A DNA stretch of 45,307 nucleotides from Prevotella sp. Lineage in GTDB: Bacteria; Bacteroidota; Bacteroidia; Bacteroidales; Bacteroidaceae. Positions 7,320-15,268 of the stretch are shown here, piece after piece. Position 1 is the stretch's first letter. Each line of letters opens with the position of its first letter. The notes under the pieces are model-generated. The model did not search any database, had not been told where the DNA came from, and worked only from the letters and a program-made list of their open reading frames with translations. The position numbers and the translations under genes were made by a program. The stretch lies in contig JAFPEE010000026.1 of NCBI GenBank assembly GCA_017389705.1, positions 1 through 45,307 on the forward strand. The letters are read 5' to 3'.

Positions 7320-8287
7320 GCTTGTTCCTCCTTCTTTACTTCAGGTTCAACATTTTTTGCCGGAGTTTCCGGAGCTGCCGGTTTTTCCGGCTTAGGAGCG
7401 GGAGCAGCCTTAGGAGCCTCAGCTTTCGGAGCCTCCTCCTTGGGTTTCGGAGCGGGCGGTGGTGTGGGGAAGCCTACGTCGTGAATAGCCTTGGTAGGAC
7501 ATACAGCTACACACTTACGACAGATGCGACACTTGTTGTGGTCGATGTACGATACGTTGCCCTCGATGGTGATGGCACCGAACTTACACTCCTTCTCACA
7601 CTTGCCACAACCAATACATGCTGCCTTACATGCTTTCATGGCCACAGGGCCTTTGTCCTTGTTAACGCAAGAGACATACACTCTCCTACCCTTCGGGCCC
7701 TTCTTACGAAGCTCGATGATGTGACGCGGACAAGCCTTGACACAAGCACCACAAGAGGTACACTTCTCCTCGTCAACCTCGGGAAGTCCTGTCTCTGGAT
7801 TCATGTGGATAGCATCGAACTGACAAGCAGCAACACAATCACCGCAACCCAGACAGCCAAAGCCACAAGCTGTCTCGCCTGCACCACAAGAGTTCATGGC
7901 TGCACAGGTGCGCAAGCCACTATACTCAGCTATCTTCGGGCGCAGAGCACAGGTTCCGTTACAACGCACTACGGCAACCATAGGATCGCCGTTGGCAATA
8001 GCCATACCTAACAGGTCAGCTACTTTGCCCATCACTTCCTGTCCGCCAACGGGACACATAAGCCCGTCGAGGCTACCAGCATCAGCCCCCTTGACAAGAG
8101 CATCAGCCAGTCCACCACATCCAGCAAATCCGCAACCACCACAGTTGGCACCAGGCAATTGTTCTGTCACCTGACCAATACGTGGGTCTTCATAGACAGC
8201 GAATTTCTTGGAGCAGACGTACAGCACCAAGGCCGCTATCAGTCCGATAGCTCCCAGTACTAATACTGCAATTAAGATGAAATTCAT
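7316..8287 (-). CDS. rnfB: Rnf complex subunit RnfB, long multi-ferredoxin form
   Basis: 323-aa ferredoxin-accepting subunit. N-terminal membrane helix (1-24), then a 4Fe-4S domain (Cys49, 52, 57, 78) and four CxxCxxCxxxC ferredoxin motifs at 145-155, 176-186, 224-234 and 253-263. Short proteobacterial RnfB has two such motifs, so this is the extended electron-wire form seen in anaerobes. Extra Cys at 109, 113, 128 and 134 lie between the domains. The last 50 residues are a Pro/Ala/Lys/Glu linker-like tail of unknown role. It follows the RseC-family gene after 33 bp. Confidence 0.94.
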   Translation of the reverse strand: MNFILIAVLVLGAIGLIAALVLYVCSKKFAVYEDPRIGQVTEQLPGANCGGCGFAGCGGLADALVKGADAGSLDGLMCPVGGQEVMGKVADLLGMAIANGDPMVAVVRCNGTCALRPKIAEYSGLRTCAAMNSCGAGETACGFGCLGCGDCVAACQFDAIHMNPETGLPEVDEEKCTSCGACVKACPRHIIELRKKGPKGRRVYVSCVNKDKGPVAMKACKAACIGCGKCEKECKFGAITIEGNVSYIDHNKCRICRKCVAVCPTKAIHDVGFPTPPPAPKPKEEAPKAEAPKAAPAPKPEKPAAPETPAKNVEPEVKKEEQA

Positions 8288-8311
8288 AAAATACTTGTTT
8301 TGATATTTGTT
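8288..8311 (-). repeat. 12-bp tandem duplication upstream of rnfB
   Basis: Minus strand AAAACAAATATC followed by AAAACAAGTATT (10 of 12 identical), then TT and the rnfB ATG. It occupies most of the gap between the RseC-family stop and the rnfB start. Confidence 0.6.
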
Positions 8312-8320
8312 TTAGTTAAT

Positions 8321-8734
8321 TCATTGTTCTATCGCAAAAGCCAGCTGGTCACGCATCTTCTCACGAAACAGCCACAGCAAGCAGTAGTAGGGAGCCAGAG
8401 CCCCTATGGCACTCAGGGCTGCAGCGCCCTCATTTCCAGTCATCTGGAGTACAACGAAAAGCACGACAACCAAAATGACAAAGGGCATGCCAAAGCCCCA
8501 CAAAAGTGCACGTGCAGCAACCTGACCGGAGGTGGTCACCTGCACCTGCTGGCCAACCTGGTAGGCGGTACTGTCAACGCAGCGTACATCGACAATCTTC
8601 TCCTTCGACTCCGCAGCATTACAATAGCCTGCAACTTTACAGGCAGCACATGCGGAGGTCTGGACGATACGGACATGCACGCAGTCGTCTTCAATGCTTT
8701 CTATAACCCCTGAATGACTTATTTTAGTACTCAT
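8321..8734 (-). CDS. rseC: SoxR-reducing system RseC family protein
   Basis: 137 aa. N-terminal Cys-rich part with CAACKVAGYC around residues 23-32, then two membrane helices (about 80-100 and 108-127), as in RseC/MucC proteins. RseC is known with Rnf-like Rsx proteins in reducing SoxR in enterobacteria; here it heads the rnf operon, and its redox role in Bacteroidetes is inferred. Start chosen at ATG 8734: the longer reading begins at a TTG inside the promoter box. Confidence 0.85.
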   Translation of the reverse strand: MSTKISHSGVIESIEDDCVHVRIVQTSACAACKVAGYCNAAESKEKIVDVRCVDSTAYQVGQQVQVTTSGQVAARALLWGFGMPFVILVVVLFVVLQMTGNEGAAALSAIGALAPYYCLLWLFREKMRDQLAFAIEQ

Positions 8735-8759
8735 TAGTTTGCAATCTCGAGTTTGCAAT
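8732..8759 (-). repeat. 14-bp tandem repeat ending at the rseC start codon
   Basis: Minus strand ATTGCAAACTCGAG then ATTGCAAACTAATG; the last three bases are the ATG. The first unit also forms part of the palindrome TTTGCAATTGCAAA (8752-8765), which overlaps the promoter -7 box and the expected transcription start. Confidence 0.75.
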
Positions 8760-8761
8760 TG

Positions 8762-8769
8762 CAAAGGTA
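8762..8769 (-). promoter_or_regulatory. -7 box of the rseC-rnf operon
   Basis: TACCTTTG on the minus strand, 27 bp upstream of the ATG. No good -33 TTTG is visible at the usual spacing. A perfect 14-bp palindrome, TTTGCAATTGCAAA, at 8752-8765 covers the downstream half of the box, a plausible operator for redox or iron control. Confidence 0.7.
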
Positions 8770-8830
8770 CGACAAAAATATGAATTATTCATGCAATTAT
8801 ATAAGTTTTTTCGAAAAAAAGTCGTAATCG

Positions 8831-8862
8831 TTTGCAATTCTCCCATCTTTTTCTTACTTTTG
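8831..8862 (+). promoter_or_regulatory. Promoter of the 8889 gene
   Basis: TTTG (8831-8834), 20-bp spacer, TACTTTTG (8855-8862). The leader is about 20 nt. Confidence 0.8.
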
Positions 8863-8888
8863 TATCGTCAAAACAGAACATAGGAACG

Positions 8889-9329
8889 ATGAAAGCAATA
8901 GAACAGACATTGCAGCAAGTAGAGCGTGCGTTGCGCAAGGTAGCAGAGAAATATCCCAAGACAGAAGAGCCTACCCTGCTGACAGACATCCATATCCGCG
9001 TCACTCAGGAGACGGGGGAGCTGATGGTGTATGACGATGACGACAAGGAGCTGACACGCTGTGTGGTGGAGCAATGGATTGACAACAAGGACGACAGTTT
9101 CTACGACAGCGTGGCAAAAATCCTGCAGACGGTACTTAACAAGCAGAAGAAGCTGATAGAGCAGCTGCCCATCTTAAGGCCCTACTCTTTTGTTCTGGAA
9201 AACGACGAACGCGAACACTTGTCGGAGCTGTATCTTGTAGACGACAACATCGTCATCATTGACGAAGAGCTGATGGCAGGACTTGACAAGGACCTCGACG
9301 ATTTCCTTGCCAAGCTACTGAAGGACTAA
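8889..9329 (+). CDS. Conserved hypothetical acidic protein
   Basis: 146-aa soluble, acidic protein with no signal peptide or membrane helix. I do not recognise the family. Residues 1-25 look helical (ERALRKVAEKYPKTEEP), the middle has TDIHIRVTQETGELMVYDDDDKEL, and the C terminus is Asp-rich (DKDLDDFLAKLLKD). ATG 8889 is preferred over upstream alternatives because the promoter box at 8855-8862 lies just before it, which an earlier start would place inside the coding region. It stands alone, convergent with the lipoprotein gene, 11 bp between stops. Confidence 0.75.
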   Translation: MKAIEQTLQQVERALRKVAEKYPKTEEPTLLTDIHIRVTQETGELMVYDDDDKELTRCVVEQWIDNKDDSFYDSVAKILQTVLNKQKKLIEQLPILRPYSFVLENDEREHLSELYLVDDNIVIIDEELMAGLDKDLDDFLAKLLKD

Positions 9330-9340
9330 AAGGGAGGGGA

Positions 9341-9619
9341 TTACTGTCCGCTGAGGTCCTCGCCACGCATCATGCGCTCAATCTCGTCGTCAATATTTGA
9401 AGAAGACGAAGACTTACCCTGTACAGGCTCCTCCGGCAAGACCACCAGGTCCTCGTCTTTCCAACTTTCATCCTTTACATCGTTGACATAGTCTTTCTGG
9501 GCTGTATCCACAGGGATGCGTACAGACTGCATCTGCTTACTATGATCGTGCTTCACTCGCATCCTGTTGCAGGCACAAAGGGCTAAGAGTGCCATCAACA
9601 CCAATACCAACTTCTTCAT
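9341..9619 (-). CDS. Small predicted lipoprotein
   Basis: 92 aa. Signal peptide MKKLVLVLMALLALCAC with a lipobox ending LCAC and lipidated Cys17. The mature part is short, charged and low in hydrophobics, with a run of five Ser (SSSSSN) and an acidic C terminus. No domain recognised. It sits 12 bp after the LysM glucosaminidase gene in the same direction, so a role at the cell wall or outer membrane together with that enzyme is a reasonable guess only. Confidence 0.75.
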   Translation of the reverse strand: MKKLVLVLMALLALCACNRMRVKHDHSKQMQSVRIPVDTAQKDYVNDVKDESWKDEDLVVLPEEPVQGKSSSSSNIDDEIERMMRGEDLSGQ

Positions 9620-9637
9620 CTTTTATCCTTTTTATCT
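9620..9637 (-). repeat. 9-bp duplication between glucosaminidase stop and lipoprotein start
   Basis: Minus strand GATAAAAAG followed by GATAAAAG and then the ATG. The first TAA is the upstream stop codon. Short, so chance is possible, but it matches the pattern at other junctions. Confidence 0.5.
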
Positions 9638-10534
9638 TAATATTAACTTGTCACCTACACGAATCTGATAGTCTGGCGCCAGACGATTCATCTTATAGAG
9701 GTTCTTGAGGCGTATACCATACTTCTGAGCGATGGTATACATAGATTCGCCGGGAGCCACCTGGTGAAGACGCCCCTTATATTCCTTGGGTGCCTTACGG
9801 GCTTTCTTCTCCAGCCAGATAACCTCTCCCTCCTCAAGTACATCATTCTTGTTGCGCTCATTGTAACGAGCCAGCTTACGGTAGGACACACCCACCTCTT
9901 TTGACAAGCTGCGGAAGGTATCGCCACGACGAGCCAGAATGTAGTAGTTCTTGTTGAATAGATATACATGGCGGATATCGCCACGCTCTATCTGATGCTG
10001 TTGAAACTTGTCAAATCCTTTCGACGTATCGTAGCGATAGAGCCGATAGACCTCAATGATGTCTATGAGCTTAGAGGCATAAACGGGACTAGTAGCATAA
10101 CCACAGGCTTTCAGCCCCTTGGCCCATCCTTTATAATCGGTAATCCTTAGATCGAACAGACGACGATAACGCTGACTGGTAGTCAAAAATTCAGAATGAT
10201 CGCGATAGCTCTCATAGACGCTATTGTAGGCCCGGAAGCACTCCTGGCGCTCGTCGTCGTCATGGTAGCTTTTTCTTCCTGTCCATCCGTTGCACTTGAT
10301 GCCGAAGTGGTTGTTAGCGTTGAGTGCCAGCTCGCTTTTACCTGCTCCAGACTCCAGCACACCTTGCGCCAAAGTGATGCTGGCAGGTATCTTATACTTC
10401 TGCATCTGCTCGATGGCCAAATCTTTATATGTATCAAAATAGTCCTGAAAACGCTGGTTCCACACCACACCTTGTGCCCATGCGGAGAATGATACGGAAA
10501 GCGTTAAAAGAAAGAAAAAAACGACTCGTCTCAT
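9632..10534 (-). CDS. Secreted N-acetylglucosaminidase with two LysM domains
   Basis: 300 aa. Signal peptide (1-20, cut after AWA). Residues about 35-180 are a glucosaminidase (GH73-type, FlgJ/Lyz family) domain with catalytic Glu61 in TLAQGVLESGAGKSELA and NNHFGIKCNGW. Two LysM modules follow: about 198-246 and 255-300, the latter YTIAQKYGIRLKNLYKMN. It should bind and cut peptidoglycan glycan strands in the periplasm, for example during division or remodelling. Promoter box TATTTTTG at 10558-10565 lies about 24 bp upstream. Confidence 0.9.
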   Translation of the reverse strand: MRRVVFFFLLTLSVSFSAWAQGVVWNQRFQDYFDTYKDLAIEQMQKYKIPASITLAQGVLESGAGKSELALNANNHFGIKCNGWTGRKSYHDDDERQECFRAYNSVYESYRDHSEFLTTSQRYRRLFDLRITDYKGWAKGLKACGYATSPVYASKLIDIIEVYRLYRYDTSKGFDKFQQHQIERGDIRHVYLFNKNYYILARRGDTFRSLSKEVGVSYRKLARYNERNKNDVLEEGEVIWLEKKARKAPKEYKGRLHQVAPGESMYTIAQKYGIRLKNLYKMNRLAPDYQIRVGDKLILR

Positions 10535-10553
10535 GAATTATCTTTGAATTGAT

Positions 10554-10585
10554 GTTGCAAAAATAAAGAAAAATAATTATATTTG
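10554..10585 (+). promoter_or_regulatory. Promoter of cdd
   Basis: GTTG (10554-10557), 20-bp spacer, TATATTTG (10578-10585), about 20 bp before the ATG. It overlaps the oppositely directed glucosaminidase promoter. Confidence 0.7.
10558..10565 (-). promoter_or_regulatory. -7 box of glucosaminidase gene
   Basis: TATTTTTG on the minus strand, inside the spacer of the divergent cdd promoter, so the two promoters are likely to compete for polymerase. Confidence 0.6.
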
Positions 10586-10604
10586 CAACAAAAATCGAAA
10601 TATT

Positions 10605-11078
10605 ATGAAAGATTTAGCAATTAACACGACTATTCAGGTGGCCCAGCTGGACGAGTTGACAGACGCTGAGCAGTCTTTACTGCAGCAAGCCATAGAGGGC
10701 ACCCGTCACTCATACGCCCCATACTCACGCTTTCATGTAGGAGCAGCGGTCTTGTTGGAAAATGGCATGACGCTCATGGGCTGCAACCAAGAGAACGCAG
10801 CCTTCTCTGCTGGTATTTGTGCAGAACGTTCTGCTATCTTTGCCGCTGGAGTGCAATATCCTGACCAAGCAGTCCGGATGCTGGCCATTGCCGCCAAGAA
10901 CGAACAATGGGAACTCTTGGATGAGCCCATCACTCCCTGTGGCACGTGCAGACAAGTCATTATCGAGGCAGAGACGCGCTTCAAGAAACCCATACGCATC
11001 TTGCTTTATGGACGCAAATATGTCTACGTCATTCAAGGCATCAGGCAACTCATGCCCTTGTCATTCAGCGAATTTTAG
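10605..11078 (+). CDS. cdd: Cytidine deaminase
   Basis: 157-aa pyrimidine-salvage enzyme converting cytidine or deoxycytidine to uridine or deoxyuridine and ammonia. The zinc site is complete: Cys72-Ala-Glu74 (CAERSAIFAA) and PCGTCRQ with Cys112 and Cys115. The N-terminal SYAPYSRFHVGAAVL is the substrate-binding segment. The length is close to the homotetrameric form (about 130 aa) with short extensions. Its 3' end overlaps the convergent tetR gene by 14 bp. Confidence 0.95.
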   Translation: MKDLAINTTIQVAQLDELTDAEQSLLQQAIEGTRHSYAPYSRFHVGAAVLLENGMTLMGCNQENAAFSAGICAERSAIFAAGVQYPDQAVRMLAIAAKNEQWELLDEPITPCGTCRQVIIEAETRFKKPIRILLYGRKYVYVIQGIRQLMPLSFSEF

Positions 11079-11697
11079 TGGCAATGGCTTCCTCAAGCAA
11101 TTGAAGCCCCTTCATAGTGCAGAGTCCACGAAGCGTGACAAGGAACAGGTTATTGAACAATTCCTCCATGGAGTGTTTTTTCAGTAGTTGGTTGGTCATG
11201 ATATGATTACCTATAGCATCTAACAAATGGGGCACCATGGTGTAGTCGACGTCAGAACGTAGGCATCCCTCGTCCACCCCACGCTGCATGAACAGGAGAA
11301 AGCCCTCGCGCGTACGCTTGTGTTGCTCTTTTATATATAGCTCCACCTTGGGATACTTCATAATGTCCTCGTAGAACAGGGGATTCACATTTCTCGTCTC
11401 ATTGACCTTCATGCGATAGGCTTCTATGATGATGTCGATGACATGATGACCCTGGCGGGCATATTGTTCCAGATAATTGCGTTTCTTGCGGTCATAAGTG
11501 ACTATGCCTTGATACAGCAACTTCTCCTTATCCTCGTATACCTCGTAGAGTGTTCGTTTGGAGATGCCTAACTGCTGGGCTATATCGTCCATCTTCACAG
11601 CTTTGATGCCGCGTTCAGTAAACAGCTTCATGGCAATTTCCATGATAGGCTCTCTCAAGGCAGTACGATAGGATGTCGCTTCTTTTATATCTTGCAT
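11065..11697 (-). CDS. TetR/AcrR family transcriptional regulator
   Basis: 210 aa. N-terminal helix-turn-helix at about 18-60 (EIAMKLFTERGIKAVKMDDI ... GISKRTLYEVYEDKEKLL) and an all-helical ligand domain. I chose ATG 11697 because a TTTG-N19-TAACTTTG promoter ends 19 bp upstream, and upstream residues in this frame look non-coding. An 8-bp inverted repeat over the -7 box suggests autoregulation. The target could be this gene alone or the divergent malic enzyme gene 196 bp away. Ligand unknown. Confidence 0.87.
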   Translation of the reverse strand: MQDIKEATSYRTALREPIMEIAMKLFTERGIKAVKMDDIAQQLGISKRTLYEVYEDKEKLLYQGIVTYDRKKRNYLEQYARQGHHVIDIIIEAYRMKVNETRNVNPLFYEDIMKYPKVELYIKEQHKRTREGFLLFMQRGVDEGCLRSDVDYTMVPHLLDAIGNHIMTNQLLKKHSMEELFNNLFLVTLRGLCTMKGLQLLEEAIATKIR

Positions 11698-11701
11698 AAA
11701 T

Positions 11702-11724
11702 GTAACTTTTCGCTGCAAAGTTAC
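11702..11724. promoter_or_regulatory. Putative TetR operator
   Basis: GTAACTTT-N7-AAAGTTAC: perfect 8-bp arms around a 7-bp spacer. One arm contains most of the -7 box of the tetR promoter. Palindromes of this size over their own promoter are typical of TetR-family autorepressors; binding is inferred. Confidence 0.6.
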
Positions 11725-11746
11725 GAAAAGTCGAGAGAAGAACAAA
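11716..11746 (-). promoter_or_regulatory. Promoter of tetR
   Basis: Minus strand TTTG (11743-11746), 19-bp spacer, TAACTTTG (11716-11723). Confidence 0.78.
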
Positions 11747-11847
11747 AGGAAAAACATTTTTTCTTCCTTTACGGAGTAATTTCGACGATTTATAGGCAAA
11801 GTTACTAAAAAGATTAAAAAAACGATAGGATTCTCGTGAGTTTTTAT

Positions 11848-11855
11848 TACTTTTG
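11848..11855 (+). promoter_or_regulatory. -7 box of maeB
   Basis: TACTTTTG, 38 bp upstream of the ATG. The -33 element is not obvious. Confidence 0.6.
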
Positions 11856-11893
11856 CGGATTGGAAAAGAATTAATGTCAAATAATACACGAAT

Positions 11894-14215
11894 ATGGTAA
11901 AGATCTCCAAAGAAGCCGCCCTTGAATATCACGAGGCGGGTCGTCCCGGAAAAATCGAAGTAAAGCCTACCAAGGCCTATCGTACACAAACAGACCTCTC
12001 GCTGGCCTACTCGCCAGGTGTTGCCTACCCCTGTCTGGAAATCCAGCAGAATCCCGACGATGCCTATCGTTACACGGATAAGGGTAATCTGGTAGCTGTT
12101 ATCTCTAATGGTACTGCTGTGCTTGGTCTGGGTGATATTGGTGCCATGAGCGGCAAGCCTGTCATGGAAGGTAAAGGACTGCTTTTTAAGATCTATGGCG
12201 GCATTGATGTCTTTGACATCGAGGTCAACGAGAAGGATCCAGAGAAGTTCTGCGAGGCTGTAGAACGCATAGCCCCCACCTTTGGCGGCATCAATCTGGA
12301 AGACATCAAGGCTCCGGAATGTTTCTACATTGAGGAACGCCTGAAGAAGAATCTCGATATTCCTGTCATGCACGATGACCAGCACGGCACAGCCATCATC
12401 TCTGCTGCAGGTCTGAAGAATGCCCTGGAGGTTTGCGGAAAGGATATCAAGGAAGTCAAGATAGTCGTGAATGGAGCCGGTGCTGCAGCTATCTCCTGCA
12501 CCAAGCTCTATATGGCTCTGGGCGCACAGAAAAAGAACATCGTGATGCTGGACTCCAAGGGAGTCATCAACGTCAGCCGCCAGGATTTGAACGAGCAGAA
12601 GCGTTTCTTTGCCACGGAGCGTAACGACATCCATACGCTGGAGGAGGCTGTCAATGGCGCAGATGTCTTCGTAGGTCTCTCCAAGGGTAACGTACTCTCC
12701 CAGGAGATGGTAAAGACTATGGCCAAGGACCCTGTCATCTTCGCGCTGGCCAACCCCGTACCTGAGATTTCCTATGAAGACGCCATGGAGGCCCGTCCTG
12801 ACGTTCTGATGTCTACAGGCCGTACAGACTACCCCAACCAGATTAACAACGTTATCGGTTTCCCCTATATCTTCCGTGGAGCCCTCGACGTACATGCTAC
12901 TGCTATCAACGAGGAGATGAAAATGGCTGCTGTCCTGGCTATTGCCGACTTGGCCAAGCAACCTGTTCCTGATGTCGTGAACGACGTCTATAAGGTAAAC
13001 AACCTTACTTTCGGACGCGAATACTTCATTCCAAAACCCGTAGACCCCCGACTCATCACAGAGGTATCTGCCGCTGTGGCCAAGGCAGCTATCGAAAGTG
13101 GTGTAGCTCGCAAAAAGATAGAAGGCTGGGACGAGTACAAACGTTCCCTCTCCGTCTTGCTGGGTCAGGAGACCAAGCTCACCCAGAAGCTCTATGCCAC
13201 AGCTGCCGCACACCCACAGCGTGTAGTCTTCGCTGAAGCCATCCACCCCACCATGCTGAAAGCTGCTGTACAGGCTAAGGCTGAAGGCATTTGCTCACCT
13301 ATTTTATTAGGTAACGACGAGGTGATTCAGAAGCTGGCCAACAAGCTCGACCTCAATATCGAGGGCATCGAGATTGTCAACCTGCGTCATCCTTCTGAGC
13401 AGGAACGTCGTGAACGCTATGCCCACATTCTCACCGAGAAGCGCCAACGTGAAGGATACACCTTTCAGGAGGCAAACGACAAGATGTTCGAGCGTAACTA
13501 CTTCGGCATGATGATGGTAGAGACGGGCGAGGCTGACGCTTTCGTGACAGGTCTCTACACCAAGTACTCCAACACCATCAAGGTTGTCAACGAGGTCATT
13601 GGTATCCGTCCACAGTACAAGCACTTCGGTGCCATGCATATCATTAACTCGGCACGAGGAACCCTGTACATAGCAGATACGCTGGTTAACGAGAACCCTG
13701 ATACTGACACGCTGATAGACATTGCCAAGCTCGCCAGCAAGAGTGTTAATTTCTTCAACGAGAAGCCTGTCGTCGCCATGGTTAGCCACTCCAACTTTGG
13801 TAGTAACCAGAACGATGGTGCCAAGAAGGTGAAACGTGCCGTCGAGTACATGCAGGAGCTCTATCCTGACCTGCCTATCGATGGTGAGATGCAGATAGGC
13901 TTTGCCCTGGACCGCGAGCTGCGCGACGAGCAATATCCGTTTACCCGCCTGAAGGGTAAGGATGTCAACACGCTGGTCTTCCCCAACCTGACATCAGCAC
14001 GCTCTAGCTATAAGATGCTGCAGATGCTGGATGCCGACGTGGAGATCATAGGCCCCATCCAGATGGGTCTGAACAAGCCTATCCACTTCGTAGACTTCGG
14101 TGCTTTTGTACGCGACATAGTCAATATCGTAGCAGTAGCCTCTATCGATGCTTATGTCGACAAGGTCAAAAAGCACATCGTCCAGGCCACACACGAAGAC
14201 GATGCTACCATGTGA
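11894..14215 (+). CDS. maeB: NADP-dependent malic enzyme with phosphotransacetylase-like domain
   Basis: 773 aa. Residues 1 to about 425 are the malic enzyme (malate to pyruvate and CO2, making NADPH): [16 protein letters not shown], the metal-binding [10 protein letters not shown] and the Rossmann segment [13 protein letters not shown]. From about 430 to the end is a phosphotransacetylase-like domain ([19 protein letters not shown]). In E. coli MaeB this domain has no PTA activity of its own but mediates acetyl-CoA control; the same is likely here. The full two-domain length is intact. A strong terminator follows. It is divergent from tetR. Confidence 0.94.
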   Translation: MVKISKEAALEYHEAGRPGKIEVKPTKAYRTQTDLSLAYSPGVAYPCLEIQQNPDDAYRYTDKGNLVAVISNGTAVLGLGDIGAMSGKPVMEGKGLLFKIYGGIDVFDIEVNEKDPEKFCEAVERIAPTFGGINLEDIKAPECFYIEERLKKNLDIPVMHDDQHGTAIISAAGLKNALEVCGKDIKEVKIVVNGAGAAAISCTKLYMALGAQKKNIVMLDSKGVINVSRQDLNEQKRFFATERNDIHTLEEAVNGADVFVGLSKGNVLSQEMVKTMAKDPVIFALANPVPEISYEDAMEARPDVLMSTGRTDYPNQINNVIGFPYIFRGALDVHATAINEEMKMAAVLAIADLAKQPVPDVVNDVYKVNNLTFGREYFIPKPVDPRLITEVSAAVAKAAIESGVARKKIEGWDEYKRSLSVLLGQETKLTQKLYATAAAHPQRVVFAEAIHPTMLKAAVQAKAEGICSPILLGNDEVIQKLANKLDLNIEGIEIVNLRHPSEQERRERYAHILTEKRQREGYTFQEANDKMFERNYFGMMMVETGEADAFVTGLYTKYSNTIKVVNEVIGIRPQYKHFGAMHIINSARGTLYIADTLVNENPDTDTLIDIAKLASKSVNFFNEKPVVAMVSHSNFGSNQNDGAKKVKRAVEYMQELYPDLPIDGEMQIGFALDRELRDEQYPFTRLKGKDVNTLVFPNLTSARSSYKMLQMLDADVEIIGPIQMGLNKPIHFVDFGAFVRDIVNIVAVASIDAYVDKVKKHIVQATHEDDATM

Positions 14216-14235
14216 TTAATATTTTTTAAAATAAA

Positions 14236-14273
14236 AAAGTCGGCCGTTGGAGAACAACGAGCCGATTTTTTTT
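14236..14273 (+). terminator. maeB terminator
   Basis: Stem TCGGC-CGTTG pairing with CAACG-A-GCCGA (one bulge), 5-nt loop, then eight T. The rpoD promoter -7 box begins 2 bp after the T tract. Confidence 0.9.
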
Positions 14274-14274
14274 G

Positions 14275-14282
14275 TAACTTTG
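14275..14282 (+). promoter_or_regulatory. -7 box of rpoD
   Basis: TAACTTTG directly after the maeB terminator. The -33 region therefore falls in the terminator hairpin; only a TTG at slightly long spacing is visible. The rpoD leader is about 70 nt. Confidence 0.7.
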
Positions 14283-14356
14283 CACCGCCTTAAAAGGTAC
14301 GAAACGTAGCACAAACTTGACTATCAGATAGTTACATAGATTTTAAGAAGGAAAAG

Positions 14357-15229
14357 ATGAGACAATTAAAGATTCAAAAGAGCATTACGAACCGCTCAAG
14401 TGAGGCACTGGACAAGTATCTGGTGGAAATTGGTCGTGCACCTCTTATCAGCATTGATGAGGAGATCGAGCTTGCCCAGAAGATACGCAAAGGTGGTCGT
14501 GAAGGTGAGCGTGCCAAGGACAAGCTGGTGACAGCAAACCTCCGATTCGTAGTCTCCGTAGCAAAGCAGTATCAGCATCAGGGACTGACGCTGACTGACT
14601 TGATTGATGAGGGTAACATTGGCCTGATTAAGGCCGCAGAGAAATTCGACGAAACACGTGGTTTTAAGTTCATCTCCTATGCCGTATGGTGGATTCGCCA
14701 AAGCATTCTTCAGGCCATAGCAGAGCAGAGCCGTATTGTACGCCTGCCCTTGAACCAGGTAGGAGCATTAAGCAAGATTAACCACGAGATTAACAAGTTT
14801 GAGCAGGAGAACCTGCGCCACCCGTCTATTGGCGAGCTGAGCGAGGTTACCCAGATTGACGTGGAGAAGATTGGTCAGAGCCTGATGGCTGACGGACACC
14901 ATGTATCCATTGACGCTCCTTTCCAGGAGGGCGAGGATAATTGCATGCTGGACGTGATGGCATCAGGAGACGACTCCCGCACAGACCGTCAGGTAGACCA
15001 CGAGTCTATGGCCCTGGAGCTGAACAATGTGCTGCAGAAGGTCTTGAAGGACCGCGAGATTACCATTCTCCGCGAGTGCTTCGGCATAGGCTGTCACGAG
15101 AAGGGGTTAGAGGAAATCGGCGACCAGCTGGGACTGACCCGTGAGCGTGTCCGCCAGATTCGCGAAAAGAGTATTGCCAAGCTGCGTGACTCGGGCAATG
15201 TTCGCATTTTGATGAAATATTTAGGGTAA
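14357..15229 (+). CDS. rpoD: Primary sigma factor RpoD (Bacteroidetes SigA)
   Basis: 290 aa, the short primary sigma factor typical of Bacteroidetes, lacking a long region 1.1. Region 1.2 YLVEIGRAPLISIDEEIELA; region 2 LRFVVSVAKQYQHQGLTLTD and FISYAVWWIRQSILQAIAEQ; region 4 EEIGDQLGLTRERVRQIREK. It directs RNA polymerase to the TTTG/TAnnTTTG promoters seen throughout this window. It is transcribed from its own promoter behind the maeB terminator; the next gene's promoter starts 4 bp after its stop codon. Confidence 0.95.
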   Translation: MRQLKIQKSITNRSSEALDKYLVEIGRAPLISIDEEIELAQKIRKGGREGERAKDKLVTANLRFVVSVAKQYQHQGLTLTDLIDEGNIGLIKAAEKFDETRGFKFISYAVWWIRQSILQAIAEQSRIVRLPLNQVGALSKINHEINKFEQENLRHPSIGELSEVTQIDVEKIGQSLMADGHHVSIDAPFQEGEDNCMLDVMASGDDSRTDRQVDHESMALELNNVLQKVLKDREITILRECFGIGCHEKGLEEIGDQLGLTRERVRQIREKSIAKLRDSGNVRILMKYLG

Positions 15230-15232
15230 AGT

Positions 15233-15263
15233 TTTGTTGCTCCAGATTTTTTTCGTACTTTTG
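15233..15263 (+). promoter_or_regulatory. Promoter of the DUF5686 gene
   Basis: TTTG (15233-15236), 19-bp spacer, TACTTTTG (15256-15263). It ends 5 bp before the GTG start at 15269, implying a leaderless or nearly leaderless mRNA. Confidence 0.75.
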
Positions 15264-15268
15264 GGGGC

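Noticed and set aside
8735-8764. Upstream TTG start adding 10 residues to the RseC-family protein
   Set aside because: The TTG lies in the promoter -7 box; the ATG at 8734 is downstream of the predicted transcription start.
11615-13246. 543-aa minus-strand ORF
   Set aside because: Antisense shadow of tetR leader and maeB; the composition is not protein-like and the plus-strand frame is an unmistakable malic enzyme.
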